Below are positions 34,151 to 43,057 of a stretch of 64,000 nt of DNA, in pieces. The notes beneath the pieces were generated by a model. That model saw only the letters and a list, made by a program, of their open reading frames with translations. It had not been told where the DNA came from and did no database searches. Each line of letters starts with the position of its first letter. Within the stretch, counting starts at the first letter, position 1. The DNA comes from Bacilli bacterium (lineage in GTDB: Bacteria > Bacillota_I > Bacilli_A > RF39 > UBA660), in contig JAFSDH010000005.1 in the NCBI GenBank assembly GCA_017436345.1, forward strand, positions 1-64,000. Direction: 5' to 3'. The position numbers and the translations under genes were made by a program.

Positions 34151-35182
34151 TTAATAATAACCAATTATGTAACCAAATGGATCTGCACGTTCAGAAGGAA
34201 ACATATAAAACTTATATATAGATCCATATACATTATAAATAACTGTATCATCTTTTATATAATTACTTCTATTCTTAATATCAGCAGCTGAAGTTAATGT
34301 TTTACCACCAACTATTATTTTACAAATATCACCTTTATTACCATTACTACAATATTTTCCATTATTACAAAACCAACAATCATGTTCAACAACATTACTA
34401 GGCATAACTCTGTTACCATTTACTAAAACATCTTTAACAGCCGCTAAAATTTCTGGAGTATAACTACCATTATCCATATGATCAGCAGCATGAGCAAACC
34501 ATCTACCAGTTCTTACATAATTATATAAACCATCTCCACCAGTACCATAATTTTTCCCTTTACTCTCAAATAAATTAGCCATTAAAGTAGCTTCGGCAGC
34601 TGCTCCTGCTACACTACCTTGTTCAGCTTTACATACACGAGCAAGATGAATTAATTGTGTTTCAGTTAAATCATATTTAGTTGATGGAAAAACCTCACCT
34701 GATGGTGAACTACTACTAGAAGAACTATTATTCTTTTCAGCTTCTTCTGCTTCTTTTTCATTTTCTTTACGCGCTTGTTCACGAAGTTCTTCAACAGCTT
34801 TTCTCTCATCATCCGCTTTTTTCTTTTCTTGAGCCTTTTTCTCTTCATCAATCAAACGTCTAGCTTCCTCTAATTCTTTTACTTCAGCAATTGTTTCATT
34901 ATTAGCATTTATCCAACAAAAAGATGTTTGATAACCATCACTTCCTAATAAAGATAACAATAAATTAACAAAGGTTGGAACAAAAAATACTAATACCGCC
35001 GCAATAGCTTTCTTTATTGTCCCCTTAATTTTTTGATTATATACATTAGTATCTCCACCTACCATTTTAAATACATCAACACTAACCATTAAAATTAAAA
35101 TAATAGGTACAATTATACTAATAAAATTAATAACATCTTTTAATAATAAAACAACACTTAATACCCCAGAATTTTCACACAT
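34151..35182 (-). CDS. two-TM/coiled-coil/SleB-like wall hydrolase fusion
   Basis: 343 aa in three parts. Residues 1-90: two TM helices like a TrbC/VirB2-type pilin (ISIIVPIILILMVSVDVF; KAIAAVLVFFVPTFVNLLL). Residues ~95-160: charged coiled coil (EEARRLIDEEKKAQEKKKADDE) and a Ser linker. Residues ~165-343: a domain like SleB/CwlJ hydrolases (LTETQLIHLARVCKAEQGSV, catalytic-type Glu in KAEQG; then ANLFES). The C-terminal part has four cysteines (CWFCNNGKYC ... DIC). Likely membrane-held wall enzyme. Confidence 0.65.
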   Translation of the reverse strand: MCENSGVLSVVLLLKDVINFISIIVPIILILMVSVDVFKMVGGDTNVYNQKIKGTIKKAIAAVLVFFVPTFVNLLLSLLGSDGYQTSFCWINANNETIAEVKELEEARRLIDEEKKAQEKKKADDERKAVEELREQARKENEKEAEEAEKNNSSSSSSSPSGEVFPSTKYDLTETQLIHLARVCKAEQGSVAGAAAEATLMANLFESKGKNYGTGGDGLYNYVRTGRWFAHAADHMDNGSYTPEILAAVKDVLVNGNRVMPSNVVEHDCWFCNNGKYCSNGNKGDICKIIVGGKTLTSAADIKNRSNYIKDDTVIYNVYGSIYKFYMFPSERADPFGYIIGYY

Positions 35183-35219
35183 ACTATCACCTACTATACT
35201 ACTAAAAACATTATAACAT

Positions 35220-35247
35220 AAAAAAGAAATAGATATCTATTTCTTTA
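35220..35247 (-). terminator. terminator of the CobW gene
   Basis: AAAGAAATAGATATCTATTTCTTT palindrome then TTT on the minus strand, overlapping the gene's end. Confidence 0.7.
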
Positions 35248-36502
35248 GACATAAATCTAACTCTGAAATAATTTTATCATTATCCATGTTTTTTCCAATA
35301 AATACAAGCTTAATCATTCTATCCCCAACCTCATCATTCCAATCTTTATCAAGTTTGGGTTCTATTTCTCTTAGTTTATCTTGTTCTTCTTTAGGAAGCA
35401 TAACAAACCATTCTCCAGCTTCCATTAACATCTTTTGACTACCAGCTTGTTCAAACATATAACACATATTATCTTCATCAGCAAAATATAAAACACCTTT
35501 ACAACGGATAATAGATTTATCAAAATTATTAACAAAATTCATAAACTTTTCACGATCAAAACCACATCTTACATAATAAACAAAAGTACTTATACCATAT
35601 TCATCTGTATGATTATGTTCCCCATGACAACAATGACCATGTCCATGACCCTCATCATGGCAATGACATTCATGACCTTCATCATGGCAATGACATTCAT
35701 GACCTTCATCATGGCAATGACATTCATGATCATGATGATGACAATGATGTTCATGATCATGTTCTTCTAAATCACTTTCAATACCAACAGCCCATCCTGC
35801 AGAAGATAGTGCTTTTTCAAAATCAAACATTTTAACATCTAAAATATCATCTAAATTAACTTTAGCATAATTTGTCTCAATTATCTTAGCACGTGGTTGT
35901 AATTGCTTAATTACTGCTTTAATTTCTTCTAATTGTTCTTTTTTTATTTCATCTACTTTATTAAGTACTACTACATCACAAAATTCTAATTGTTGAATAA
36001 TAAGATTTTCAATATCATCACTAGCAACATCTTTATTAGTCAAACTTTCTCCACAACCAAATTCATCTACTAATCTTAAACTATCAGTAACGGTAATAAC
36101 ACCATCTAATCTAACAACATCAGGAAGACCTTGTTCTGCCATCATATCATTCATAGCCATAATAGATTGGGCAATAGGAATAGGTTCACAAATACCACTA
36201 GCTTCAATAAGTAAATAATCAAATTTATCCATATCATATATTTCTGCTATTTGTTCAATTAAATCAGTCTTTAAATTACAGCAAATACATCCATTTGATA
36301 AAGCAACTAAATTATTATCTTTTTCAGTAACTACTCCACCCTTTTGAATTAATTCCGCATCTATATTTACTTCACCAATATCATTAACAATAACTGCTAT
36401 TTTTTTTCCTTCTTGATTATTTAAAATATGATTAATTAAAGTAGTCTTTCCACTACCTAAATAACCTGTTAACAAAGTAATTGGTAAAACTTTTAAATTC
36501 AT
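35237..36502 (-). CDS. CobW-type metallochaperone GTPase with His-rich insert
   Basis: 421 aa. G-domain: Walker A GYLGSGKTTL, the metal-binding NGCICCNLKTDL (CxCC), switch/Walker B YLLIEASGI and NKVDE. It hands zinc, cobalt or similar metal to target proteins by GTP hydrolysis. Between G-domain and the C-terminal CobW domain (FVYYVRCGFDREKF) is a His/Cys-rich loop with the unit ECHCHDEGH repeated three times, a likely metal reservoir. ATG at 36502 follows GAGGTGA. Divergent from metK. Confidence 0.88.
   Translation of the reverse strand: MNLKVLPITLLTGYLGSGKTTLINHILNNQEGKKIAVIVNDIGEVNIDAELIQKGGVVTEKDNNLVALSNGCICCNLKTDLIEQIAEIYDMDKFDYLLIEASGICEPIPIAQSIMAMNDMMAEQGLPDVVRLDGVITVTDSLRLVDEFGCGESLTNKDVASDDIENLIIQQLEFCDVVVLNKVDEIKKEQLEEIKAVIKQLQPRAKIIETNYAKVNLDDILDVKMFDFEKALSSAGWAVGIESDLEEHDHEHHCHHHDHECHCHDEGHECHCHDEGHECHCHDEGHGHGHCCHGEHNHTDEYGISTFVYYVRCGFDREKFMNFVNNFDKSIIRCKGVLYFADEDNMCYMFEQAGSQKMLMEAGEWFVMLPKEEQDKLREIEPKLDKDWNDEVGDRMIKLVFIGKNMDNDKIISELDLCLKK
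35644..35724. repeat. three 27-bp tandem repeats in the CobW gene
   Basis: CATGACC(C/T)TCATCATGGCAATGACATT in three copies (35644-35670, 35671-35697, 35698-35724), encoding ECHCHDEGH. Nearly identical, so recent expansion and length variation between strains are likely. Confidence 0.9.
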
Positions 36503-36567
36503 AATATTCACCTCAAAATAAATTATATCATATCTATTTACAAAATATAAATTTAATGATTAAATAA

Positions 36568-36676
36568 AATTATCTTTTATTAAGAACGAGGGAGAGACTA
36601 AGCTCAATGAACTCGTACCAACCTGCAGAAGTAAGGTGGTAAAGCTAGACCAATGAAGGAAAGAACTAGATAACTT
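36568..36676 (+). ncRNA. SAM-I (S-box) riboswitch
   Basis: Upstream of metK. P1 pairs TTATCT (36570-36575) with AGATAA (36668-36673). The core contains AAGAACGAGGGAGAGACTAAGCTC, AATGAACTCG, ACCAACC and TAAGGTGGTAAAGCTAGACCAATGAAGGAAAG, which closely follow the S-box consensus. SAM binding favours the terminator at 36679-36705, so metK is off when SAM is plentiful. Confidence 0.85.
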
Positions 36677-36678
36677 TC

Positions 36679-36705
36679 AAAGCTCTTTTCTAAAGAGCTT
36701 TTTTT
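36679..36705 (+). terminator. S-box-controlled terminator
   Basis: AAGCTCTTTTCTAAAGAGCTT hairpin followed by TTTTTT, directly after the riboswitch and before the metK RBS (AAAGGAGGATAT). Confidence 0.9.
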
Positions 36706-36727
36706 AATAAAAGAAAAAGGAGGATAT

Positions 36728-37822
36728 ATGAAATATTTTTTTACCAGTGAATCAGTAACTGAAGGTCACCCAGATAAAATGTGTGATAAAATAGCTGATA
36801 AAATTTTAGATAGTGCTTTAGCACAAGATAAAAATTCAAAGATGGCAGTTGAGGCCACTATTAAAGAAGATTTAATTCTAATATATGGAGAAGCTAAAAC
36901 AAATGCTAACTTAGACTATGAAAAAATCGCAAAAGATGTTGTAAAAGAAATTGGGTATACAGAAGATTTCCAAGTTTTAGTAAAAGTCAGTGAACAATCA
37001 ATAGAAATTAATCAAGCAGTTCAAAAAGATAAAACTTGTGCAGGAGACCAAGGAATTATGTTTGGTTATGCAACCAATGAAACCGATACATTTATGCCTA
37101 TGCCTATTTACTATGCACATTTACTAGCAAAACAACTAACAAAAGTTAGAAAAGAAGATATAAATAGTCCCCTAAAACCAGACGGAAAAACTCAAGTAAC
37201 AATTGAATACATAAATGATAAACCAAAACGCATTGATACTATAATCGTATCCAGTCAACATATCAATGATATTACTCAAGAAGAATTACATGATTATATA
37301 AAAGAAAAAGTATTAGAACCAATTATCCCAAAAGAATTAATTGACAAAAACACTAAAGTCTATATAAATACAAGTGGATCATTTACAATTGGTGGTCCAT
37401 TTGGAGATAGTGGTACAACTGGAAGAAAAATAGTTGTTGACACATATGGTGGTTTTTCTAAAGTAGGTGGAGGATGTTTTTCTAGTAAAGATCCATCTAA
37501 AGTTGATAGAAGTGCCGCATATTACGCTAGATACGTTGCAAAAAATGTTGTTTCACATAACTTTTGTGACAAATGTGAAATTCAACTATCATATGCTATT
37601 GGAAAAGAATATCCAATCTCTATTTATATAGATACTTTTAATACTGAAAAAATAGACAAAGAAAAAATCTACAAATATATTGAAGATAATTTTAATTTCT
37701 CAGTAGATAACATTATCAAAGAATTAGATTTAAAAAGACCTATATATTATGACTTAGCTGCATATGGTCATTTTGGAAGAAAAGACCTAAATTTAACCTG
37801 GGAACAAATAAAAGAGGATTAA
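36728..37822 (+). CDS. metK: S-adenosylmethionine synthetase
   Basis: 364 aa, slightly short for the family (380-400). Motifs: SESVTEGHPDKMCDKIAD, the ATP-binding GDQGIMFGYATNET, and GGGCFSSKDPSKVDRSAAYYARYVAKN (usual GGGAFSGKDPTKVDRSAAY, two substitutions). Makes SAM from Met and ATP. Its SAM is also the methyl donor for the EcoRI-family methylase earlier in the window. RBS AAAGGAGG. Confidence 0.97.
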   Translation: MKYFFTSESVTEGHPDKMCDKIADKILDSALAQDKNSKMAVEATIKEDLILIYGEAKTNANLDYEKIAKDVVKEIGYTEDFQVLVKVSEQSIEINQAVQKDKTCAGDQGIMFGYATNETDTFMPMPIYYAHLLAKQLTKVRKEDINSPLKPDGKTQVTIEYINDKPKRIDTIIVSSQHINDITQEELHDYIKEKVLEPIIPKELIDKNTKVYINTSGSFTIGGPFGDSGTTGRKIVVDTYGGFSKVGGGCFSSKDPSKVDRSAAYYARYVAKNVVSHNFCDKCEIQLSYAIGKEYPISIYIDTFNTEKIDKEKIYKYIEDNFNFSVDNIIKELDLKRPIYYDLAAYGHFGRKDLNLTWEQIKED

Positions 37823-37836
37823 TCCTCTTTTTAATT
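37808..37836. terminator. bidirectional terminator metK / LysM gene
   Basis: AAAGAGGATT-AATCCTCTTT with T-runs on both strands, overlapping the stops of the two convergent genes. Confidence 0.8.
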
Positions 37837-38850
37837 TGGTATTTTTAAAACTTGACCTATACTTAAATTATTACCAGTTAAATTATTAAGCCTTTTTATT
37901 TCATCCACAGTTGTATTATATTTTCTTGCTATCGCGTATAAACTATCTCCACTTATTACAGTATAAGTAATACTATTAATATTGTTATTGTTACTACTAG
38001 GTATCTTTAAAACTTGACCTATACTTAAATTATTACTAGTTAAATTATTAAGTCTTTTTATTTCATCCACAGTTGTATTATATTTTCTTGCTATCGCATA
38101 TAAACTATCTCCACTTATTACAGTATAAGTAATATTGTTACTATTAACACTACTAGGTATCTTTAAAACTTGACCTATACTTAAATTATTACTAGTTAAA
38201 TTATTAAGTCTTTTTATTTCATCCACTGTTGTATTATATTTTCTTGCTATCGCGTATAAACTATCTCCAACTACTACTGTATAATAACCACCCTCATCAA
38301 CTATACCACCAGTATAAGAAATAATTCCTTTTACAACAGCTTCTGCCATCTGTCTCCATCTATTTTTTATTTCAATACTATCATTATAATTATTTACATT
38401 TCCATATTTAATAATAATTGTTTCATTATTAGCAGTATCTCTAATTATTTCTTCACTATCCAAAACAGGATTATCTTCATCTCTTAATTGATAAAAATCA
38501 TTTATATTAAAATTACCATCACTTAAATACTTTACTATTTCTTCTGCTAAATAATCTTCATCTCTTAAAGCATATATAATATCTATTCCATTACCAATAT
38601 TACTAAGTTCATTAGAAATAACTAAAACATCACTACTCGTCCCAAACTGATCCTTAATTAAATTAACTCTCTCACTAACACTTAAATTATAATCCCCATC
38701 TCTTGTTAAATATGCTTTAATACCTTCTCCATTTAACCTATCATAAATATATTTAGATATTAAATAAGTATATTCTTTCTCAATAATATTATTTCCAACA
38801 ACACCATTATCACTACCACCTCTACTCGCATCTATAACTATATATTTCAT
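37831..38850 (-). CDS. LysM protein with degenerate amidase domain
   Basis: 339 aa. Residues 1-190 resemble Amidase_3 but the zinc ligands are lost: DAGHGG has become DASRGG, SNHIN has become SNELSN, and the catalytic IEYGF has become IKYGN. So probably no longer a hydrolase. Three LysM domains follow (YTVISGDSLYAIARKYNTT ... GQVLKIP), nearly identical to one another. No signal peptide is visible. It may bind the wall without cutting, or regulate a functional amidase. Confidence 0.8.
   Translation of the reverse strand: MKYIVIDASRGGSDNGVVGNNIIEKEYTYLISKYIYDRLNGEGIKAYLTRDGDYNLSVSERVNLIKDQFGTSSDVLVISNELSNIGNGIDIIYALRDEDYLAEEIVKYLSDGNFNINDFYQLRDEDNPVLDSEEIIRDTANNETIIIKYGNVNNYNDSIEIKNRWRQMAEAVVKGIISYTGGIVDEGGYYTVVVGDSLYAIARKYNTTVDEIKRLNNLTSNNLSIGQVLKIPSSVNSNNITYTVISGDSLYAIARKYNTTVDEIKRLNNLTSNNLSIGQVLKIPSSNNNNINSITYTVISGDSLYAIARKYNTTVDEIKRLNNLTGNNLSIGQVLKIPN
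37845..38285. repeat. three near-identical LysM DNA repeats
   Basis: ~150-bp units coding the three LysM domains, starting near 37845, 37996 and 38147. They differ by very few bases (for example GCGTATAAA/GCATATAAA), which indicates recent tandem duplication or gene conversion. Confidence 0.8.
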
Positions 38851-38888
38851 ATCTTCACCAATATATAATATGAATTTAATTAAAAAAA

Positions 38889-38897
38889 TGCTATAAT
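38889..38897 (+). promoter_or_regulatory. extended -10 of the Bax-inhibitor gene
   Basis: TGCTATAAT about 10 bp upstream of the AGGAGG RBS, so the transcript has a very short leader. Confidence 0.5.
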
Positions 38898-38915
38898 ATA
38901 AATATAGGAGGAATT

Positions 38916-39551
38916 ATGAAAAACAAATTTATATCAAAAGTATTTGCTTGGCTATGCATTGGTCTATTAATAACATTTGGCATAGGTTATGCAGTAACAT
39001 TAAATGAAGAATTAACATACTTATTATTAAGTAATTGGGGAATCATTTCTATTATTGAAGTAATTTCCTGTATTGTATTAACTATTTTTATAAACAAAAT
39101 GTCTAATACAACAGCAAAACTATTATATTTATTACACTGTGCATTAACTGGGGTAACATTCACAGCTGTATTCTTAGCTTTTGAATTAACATCAATCCTT
39201 TGGGTTATACTCGCAACAGCTATTATATTTGGTGTATTTGCTGCAATTGGATCAAAATTAAAAATTGATTTATCAGGATTTGGAACATTCTTATTAATAG
39301 CATTATTAGGACTATTAGTCTTAACACTTTTAAATATTTTCTTACTAGATAGTGCTCTTAATATGACAATAAGTTTTGTATCAATTTTTATTTTCTCAGG
39401 ATATATCGCCTACGATATGAATAGAATAATTAAACTAAGTCGTTTCGAATTAGATGATAAATATGCTGTTTTTTGGGCCTTTCAATTGTATTTAGATATT
39501 ATTAATATAATCTTAGATTTACTAAATTTAACAGGAAATAGTAGAGATTAA
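38916..39551 (+). CDS. Bax inhibitor-1 / YccA family membrane protein
   Basis: 211 aa with seven TM helices. Family features: VFAWLCIGLLITFGIGYAV, LTGVTFTAVFL, and the conserved SGYIAYDMNRI in TM6-7 with Asp that senses pH in the homologue BsYetJ (calcium leak channel). RBS AGGAGGAAT. The only gene of its unit. Confidence 0.9.
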   Translation: MKNKFISKVFAWLCIGLLITFGIGYAVTLNEELTYLLLSNWGIISIIEVISCIVLTIFINKMSNTTAKLLYLLHCALTGVTFTAVFLAFELTSILWVILATAIIFGVFAAIGSKLKIDLSGFGTFLLIALLGLLVLTLLNIFLLDSALNMTISFVSIFIFSGYIAYDMNRIIKLSRFELDDKYAVFWAFQLYLDIINIILDLLNLTGNSRD

Positions 39552-39581
39552 AAAAAGAAGAATTTAATTCTTCTTTTTTTT
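39550..39581. terminator. bidirectional terminator
   Basis: AAAGAAGAATT-TAATTCTTCTTT with T-runs both ways, between the Bax-inhibitor gene and yidD. Confidence 0.85.
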
Positions 39582-39794
39582 ATTATTAACAGGAACTGGA
39601 TCATATCCTGAAGTTCCCCAAGGATTGCATCTACATATTCTTTTTATACCTAAATATGTTCCTTTTAACGAACCGTGTTTATCAATAGCTTCAATCATAT
39701 AATTAGAACAAGTCGGAATATGACGACAACTATCGTGCCATGGTCCAGGAATCTTTTGATAAACTTTAACCACACCAATTAATACTTTTTTCAT
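39564..39794 (-). CDS. yidD: membrane protein insertion efficiency factor
   Basis: 76 aa. Conserved YQKIPGPWHDSCRHIPTCSNYMIEAI and RICRCNPWGTSGYDPVP. Aids membrane protein insertion with YidC. Start overlaps the YitT stop (TAATG), indicating coupling. Normally near rpmH/rnpA/yidC; here it is not. Confidence 0.95.
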   Translation of the reverse strand: MKKVLIGVVKVYQKIPGPWHDSCRHIPTCSNYMIEAIDKHGSLKGTYLGIKRICRCNPWGTSGYDPVPVNNKKKKN

Positions 39795-40690
39795 TATAAA
39801 TACTTTTCAAAATTTCCATCAACACCAACACCATTAGTTTTAACCATAAATGCATTTGGATCTAAAACATTTAGGTGTCGTTCTAAACGTTGTAATTCAT
39901 ACTTAGATAAAACAATATAAGTAATATATGTAGTTGAATTATCATATCCACCCTTAGCTTCCCAAGTAGTAGAACCTCTTTCAATTTCATTACCTGCAAA
40001 ATCAATAATCTTTTTAGGATGTTTCTTAGTAAAGACAATTGCTGTTGAACATACATTTTGTTCATGTCTATTATCAAGTACCATAGAATAAAATGCCGAA
40101 TATATAATTGAATAAATCATTGTTGTAACACCATACAATAAACCACAAATACCATATATAACAACATTAACACTTAAATCTAACTTACCAACAGAGAAAT
40201 TTCTATTCTTTTTAGTAATCGCAATACCAATAATATCAGTACCACCACCACTAGCACCAGCAGAAAGTGTCATTCCACCACCAATACCAGCAATTATCCC
40301 ACCTATTAATACTGAAGTTAATATCTCAGGAACGATAGGAGTTTCTAAAACCGGAATAACTGTTAAAAATACAGTTTGAATTGAAACACAAAATAAAGTT
40401 CTTGCAAAAAAAGTTTTACTAACAGTTTTATAAGCTAATATAAATAAAGGAATATTTAAAGCATAGTTCAAAATACCTGCTATATCAAAATCAAAACTTA
40501 AATCAAAAGTATCTACTAAAAAAGTTCTAACTAATTGTGAAAAACCAATAACACCACCATTATATAAACCCATTGGTACGATAAATATATTTAGAGCTAC
40601 ACAAAATAATAAAATACCTAAAACAGCTTTAAAAAACTCTTCAAACTTCCATTTAAATATATTACTAACATTATTCTTAATTTTTTTCAT
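39794..40690 (-). CDS. YitT family membrane protein
   Basis: 298 aa with five TM helices in the first ~210 residues (DUF161, IAGIGGGMTLSAGASGGGTDIIGI) and a C-terminal DUF2179 (TAIVFTKKHPKKIIDF... TYITYIVLSKYELQRLERHL). Function unknown; the C-terminal domain resembles nucleotide-binding ones. Overlaps yidD. Confidence 0.92.
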   Translation of the reverse strand: MKKIKNNVSNIFKWKFEEFFKAVLGILLFCVALNIFIVPMGLYNGGVIGFSQLVRTFLVDTFDLSFDFDIAGILNYALNIPLFILAYKTVSKTFFARTLFCVSIQTVFLTVIPVLETPIVPEILTSVLIGGIIAGIGGGMTLSAGASGGGTDIIGIAITKKNRNFSVGKLDLSVNVVIYGICGLLYGVTTMIYSIIYSAFYSMVLDNRHEQNVCSTAIVFTKKHPKKIIDFAGNEIERGSTTWEAKGGYDNSTTYITYIVLSKYELQRLERHLNVLDPNAFMVKTNGVGVDGNFEKYL

Positions 40691-40736
40691 AATACCACCT
40701 CAAAAAATAACATAGATATTTTAACATATTTTTCAA

Positions 40737-40763
40737 AAAAGAAAACACTTTTTTTAAGTGTTT
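40737..40763 (-). terminator. terminator
   Basis: AACACTTAAAAAAAGTGTT hairpin and TTCTTTTTT on the minus strand, after the 40767 gene. Confidence 0.75.
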
Positions 40764-40766
40764 AAT

Positions 40767-40982
40767 TTATTTATCTGAAGATGGTTCTAAATAAACAGCA
40801 TTTTCTTCTTTTTCATTAACCATATTCATAACTTTTTGTAATTCTTCATAAATAATTTCTAGATGACCAACTAAAGTAACAGGAATATAAGCATCACCAA
40901 AATTCTTAAAATAATTAATATTATTTTCTGTCTTTTTCATAAGATCTTCTAATTCTTTTTTATATTTAACAATACTATTCAT
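40767..40982 (-). CDS. small helical protein, coupled
   Basis: 71 aa (MNSIVKYKKELEDLMKKTEN...), helical, no family recognised. Start at 40982 after GGTGATGAAG, inside the end of the previous gene by 8 bp. Several nearby ATGs make the exact start uncertain. Confidence 0.55.
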   Translation of the reverse strand: MNSIVKYKKELEDLMKKTENNINYFKNFGDAYIPVTLVGHLEIIYEELQKVMNMVNEKEENAVYLEPSSDK

Positions 40983-41334
40983 CTTCATCACCATTTTCCA
41001 CCAAATCAGTTTCTAAAACAGTTACTTTATCCTTTTGATATTCATTCCAGTCATTAAAAATTCTTTCAAAAAGTTCTTCTATCATCTTACATTCCTCATC
41101 TATTATTTTAGATGAATCATTTACTTGATCAACAAACTTTTCAGACCATTCTTTATCTTCACTTTTTTTGTTAACATAGTCTAATACATTTTTATATTTC
41201 CCTAAATCTTTAACAGCTTCTTTTGAAATATCTTTAATATTACCTATAAGTTTAACAAAATCATCATGTGATATACCCTTAACTAAAATAGAATTAGGAA
41301 TATTTGTATTATTAATCTTACTAATTTTTTCCAT
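40975..41334 (-). CDS. helical cytoplasmic protein, unknown
   Basis: 119 aa, acidic and helical, starting MEKISKINNTNIPN and ending ENGDEDE. Strong RBS (GGGGTGGAG). Overlaps the next gene, so the two probably form a pair. No family recognised. Confidence 0.55.
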   Translation of the reverse strand: MEKISKINNTNIPNSILVKGISHDDFVKLIGNIKDISKEAVKDLGKYKNVLDYVNKKSEDKEWSEKFVDQVNDSSKIIDEECKMIEELFERIFNDWNEYQKDKVTVLETDLVENGDEDE

Positions 41335-41433
41335 AACTCCACCCCTTTTCTTTATTCTAATATCTCATAATAAATATAACACTTTATTAAAAAAACAGCA
41401 ATAAATAAGCACAAATATATCTTATCCTTACAC

Positions 41434-42984
41434 TTAATTGTCTTTTTCTAAAATCTTTAACGCACATTTTATTCCATCAACAGCAGCACTCATAATTCCA
41501 CCTGCATATCCTGGTCCTTCTCCACAGGGATAAAGACCAGAAATATTACAAACAAAATCATCATCCCTAACAATTCTAAGTGGAGAACTACTACGGGTTT
41601 CTACACCCGTTAAAAGAGCATCACTACTCGCAAAACCTTTTATTTTCTTATCAAAATATATAATTCCTTCTTTTAAAGTAGAACTGACAAATTCAGGTAA
41701 AATATCATTTAAATTACAAAGAGTAACTCCTGGTAAATAAGTTGGTTTAACTTCTCCTATAAAAGTACTCTTCCTATTATTTAAAAAATCTTCTACTCTT
41801 TGAATAGGAGCATTATAATTAGATCCTCCTAATACAAAAGCATCTTTTTCTAACTTTTCTTGAAAATCAATTCCTGATAAAGGACTATCTCCTAAATCAC
41901 TAGTTAAAACATTAACTAAAAGAGCACTATTAGCATTTTCTCCATCCCTTTTATATTCACTCATCCCATTAGTTACAATACTATTTTCTTCTGAAGATGA
42001 TGCCATTACATATCCACCAGGACACATACAAAAACTATAACAACTTCTATTATTACCATGATATACAAGTTTATACTCTGCAGGAGGTAAATTTAACTTA
42101 GTAACTGTACCATATTGACTCTCATTAATCATTTGTTGTTTATGCTCAATTCTAACACCAACTGAAAAATTCTTTTTTTCCATCAAAACACCATGTTCAT
42201 ATAATTTATAAAAAGTATCTCTTGCACTATGACCAATAGCTAATATAACAGTATCAGTGTAATATTCTTTCTTACCAATAACACCAACTACCGAACCATT
42301 TTCAATAATAAAATCATTAATCTTTTCATTAAAATGAAACTCTCCACCAAGACTAATAATATATTCACGCATATTCTTAATTACATTAATTAAATTATCA
42401 GTACCTATATGTGGTTTATTTAAATATAAAATTTCTTTAGGAGCACCAAATTTATGAAATACTTCTAATACTCTATTACATAAACTACTATTAATACCAG
42501 TAGTTAATTTTCCATCAGAGAAAGTACCTGCACCCCCTTCACCAAACTGAATATTACTAAGAGTATTTAACTTCCTATTACTTCTAAACTCTTCTACTTC
42601 TTTTCTTCTTTCATCAATCATTGATCCTTGTTCAAAAATAATCGGTTTAATACCATTTTCTACTAAAGTTAAAGCACAAAATAAACCTGCCGGACCACAT
42701 CCAATAACAATTGGACGAACATCACTATTTCTCTTAACAACAATTTCATCGAGCCTCTCTTTTTCAATATGAATAACACCTTTCAAATCATATTCACCAT
42801 CATATTCCATATCAATTGTATAATTATAAAAAATATCATTCTTATTACGAGCATCAATTGATTTCTTTACAATATGCCACTCTTTAATATTTTCTAAAAA
42901 CAACTTTTCTTTTTTACATAAATAAGAAATAAGTTCATCATCACTTAAATCTTTTCTTATCTTTATATTATTAAATCTAATCAT
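41434..42984 (-). CDS. FAD-dependent dehydrogenase (COG2509 type)
   Basis: 516 aa. An N-terminal ~85-residue domain precedes an FAD-binding Rossmann motif VIGCGPAGLFCALTL. Then FGEGGAGTFSDGKLTTGI, typical of this family of uncharacterised dehydrogenases, and the FAD-closing motif SGLYPCGEGPGYAGGIMSAAVDG. Cytoplasmic; reaction unknown. Confidence 0.93.
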   Translation of the reverse strand: MIRFNNIKIRKDLSDDELISYLCKKEKLFLENIKEWHIVKKSIDARNKNDIFYNYTIDMEYDGEYDLKGVIHIEKERLDEIVVKRNSDVRPIVIGCGPAGLFCALTLVENGIKPIIFEQGSMIDERRKEVEEFRSNRKLNTLSNIQFGEGGAGTFSDGKLTTGINSSLCNRVLEVFHKFGAPKEILYLNKPHIGTDNLINVIKNMREYIISLGGEFHFNEKINDFIIENGSVVGVIGKKEYYTDTVILAIGHSARDTFYKLYEHGVLMEKKNFSVGVRIEHKQQMINESQYGTVTKLNLPPAEYKLVYHGNNRSCYSFCMCPGGYVMASSSEENSIVTNGMSEYKRDGENANSALLVNVLTSDLGDSPLSGIDFQEKLEKDAFVLGGSNYNAPIQRVEDFLNNRKSTFIGEVKPTYLPGVTLCNLNDILPEFVSSTLKEGIIYFDKKIKGFASSDALLTGVETRSSSPLRIVRDDDFVCNISGLYPCGEGPGYAGGIMSAAVDGIKCALKILEKDN

Positions 42985-43028
42985 AATATCACCACAAATC
43001 TAAATATATTATACAATAATCAAATAAA

Positions 43029-43057
43029 CAAAAAAAGAATAGATAAACTATTCTTTT
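43029..43057 (-). terminator. terminator of the C11 peptidase gene
   Basis: AAAGAATAG...CTATTCTTT followed by TTTTG on the minus strand. Confidence 0.8.

Noticed and set aside
36568-36705. T-box leader
   Set aside because: No T-box sequence (TGGNACCGCG) or specifier; the S-box core and P1 fit instead.
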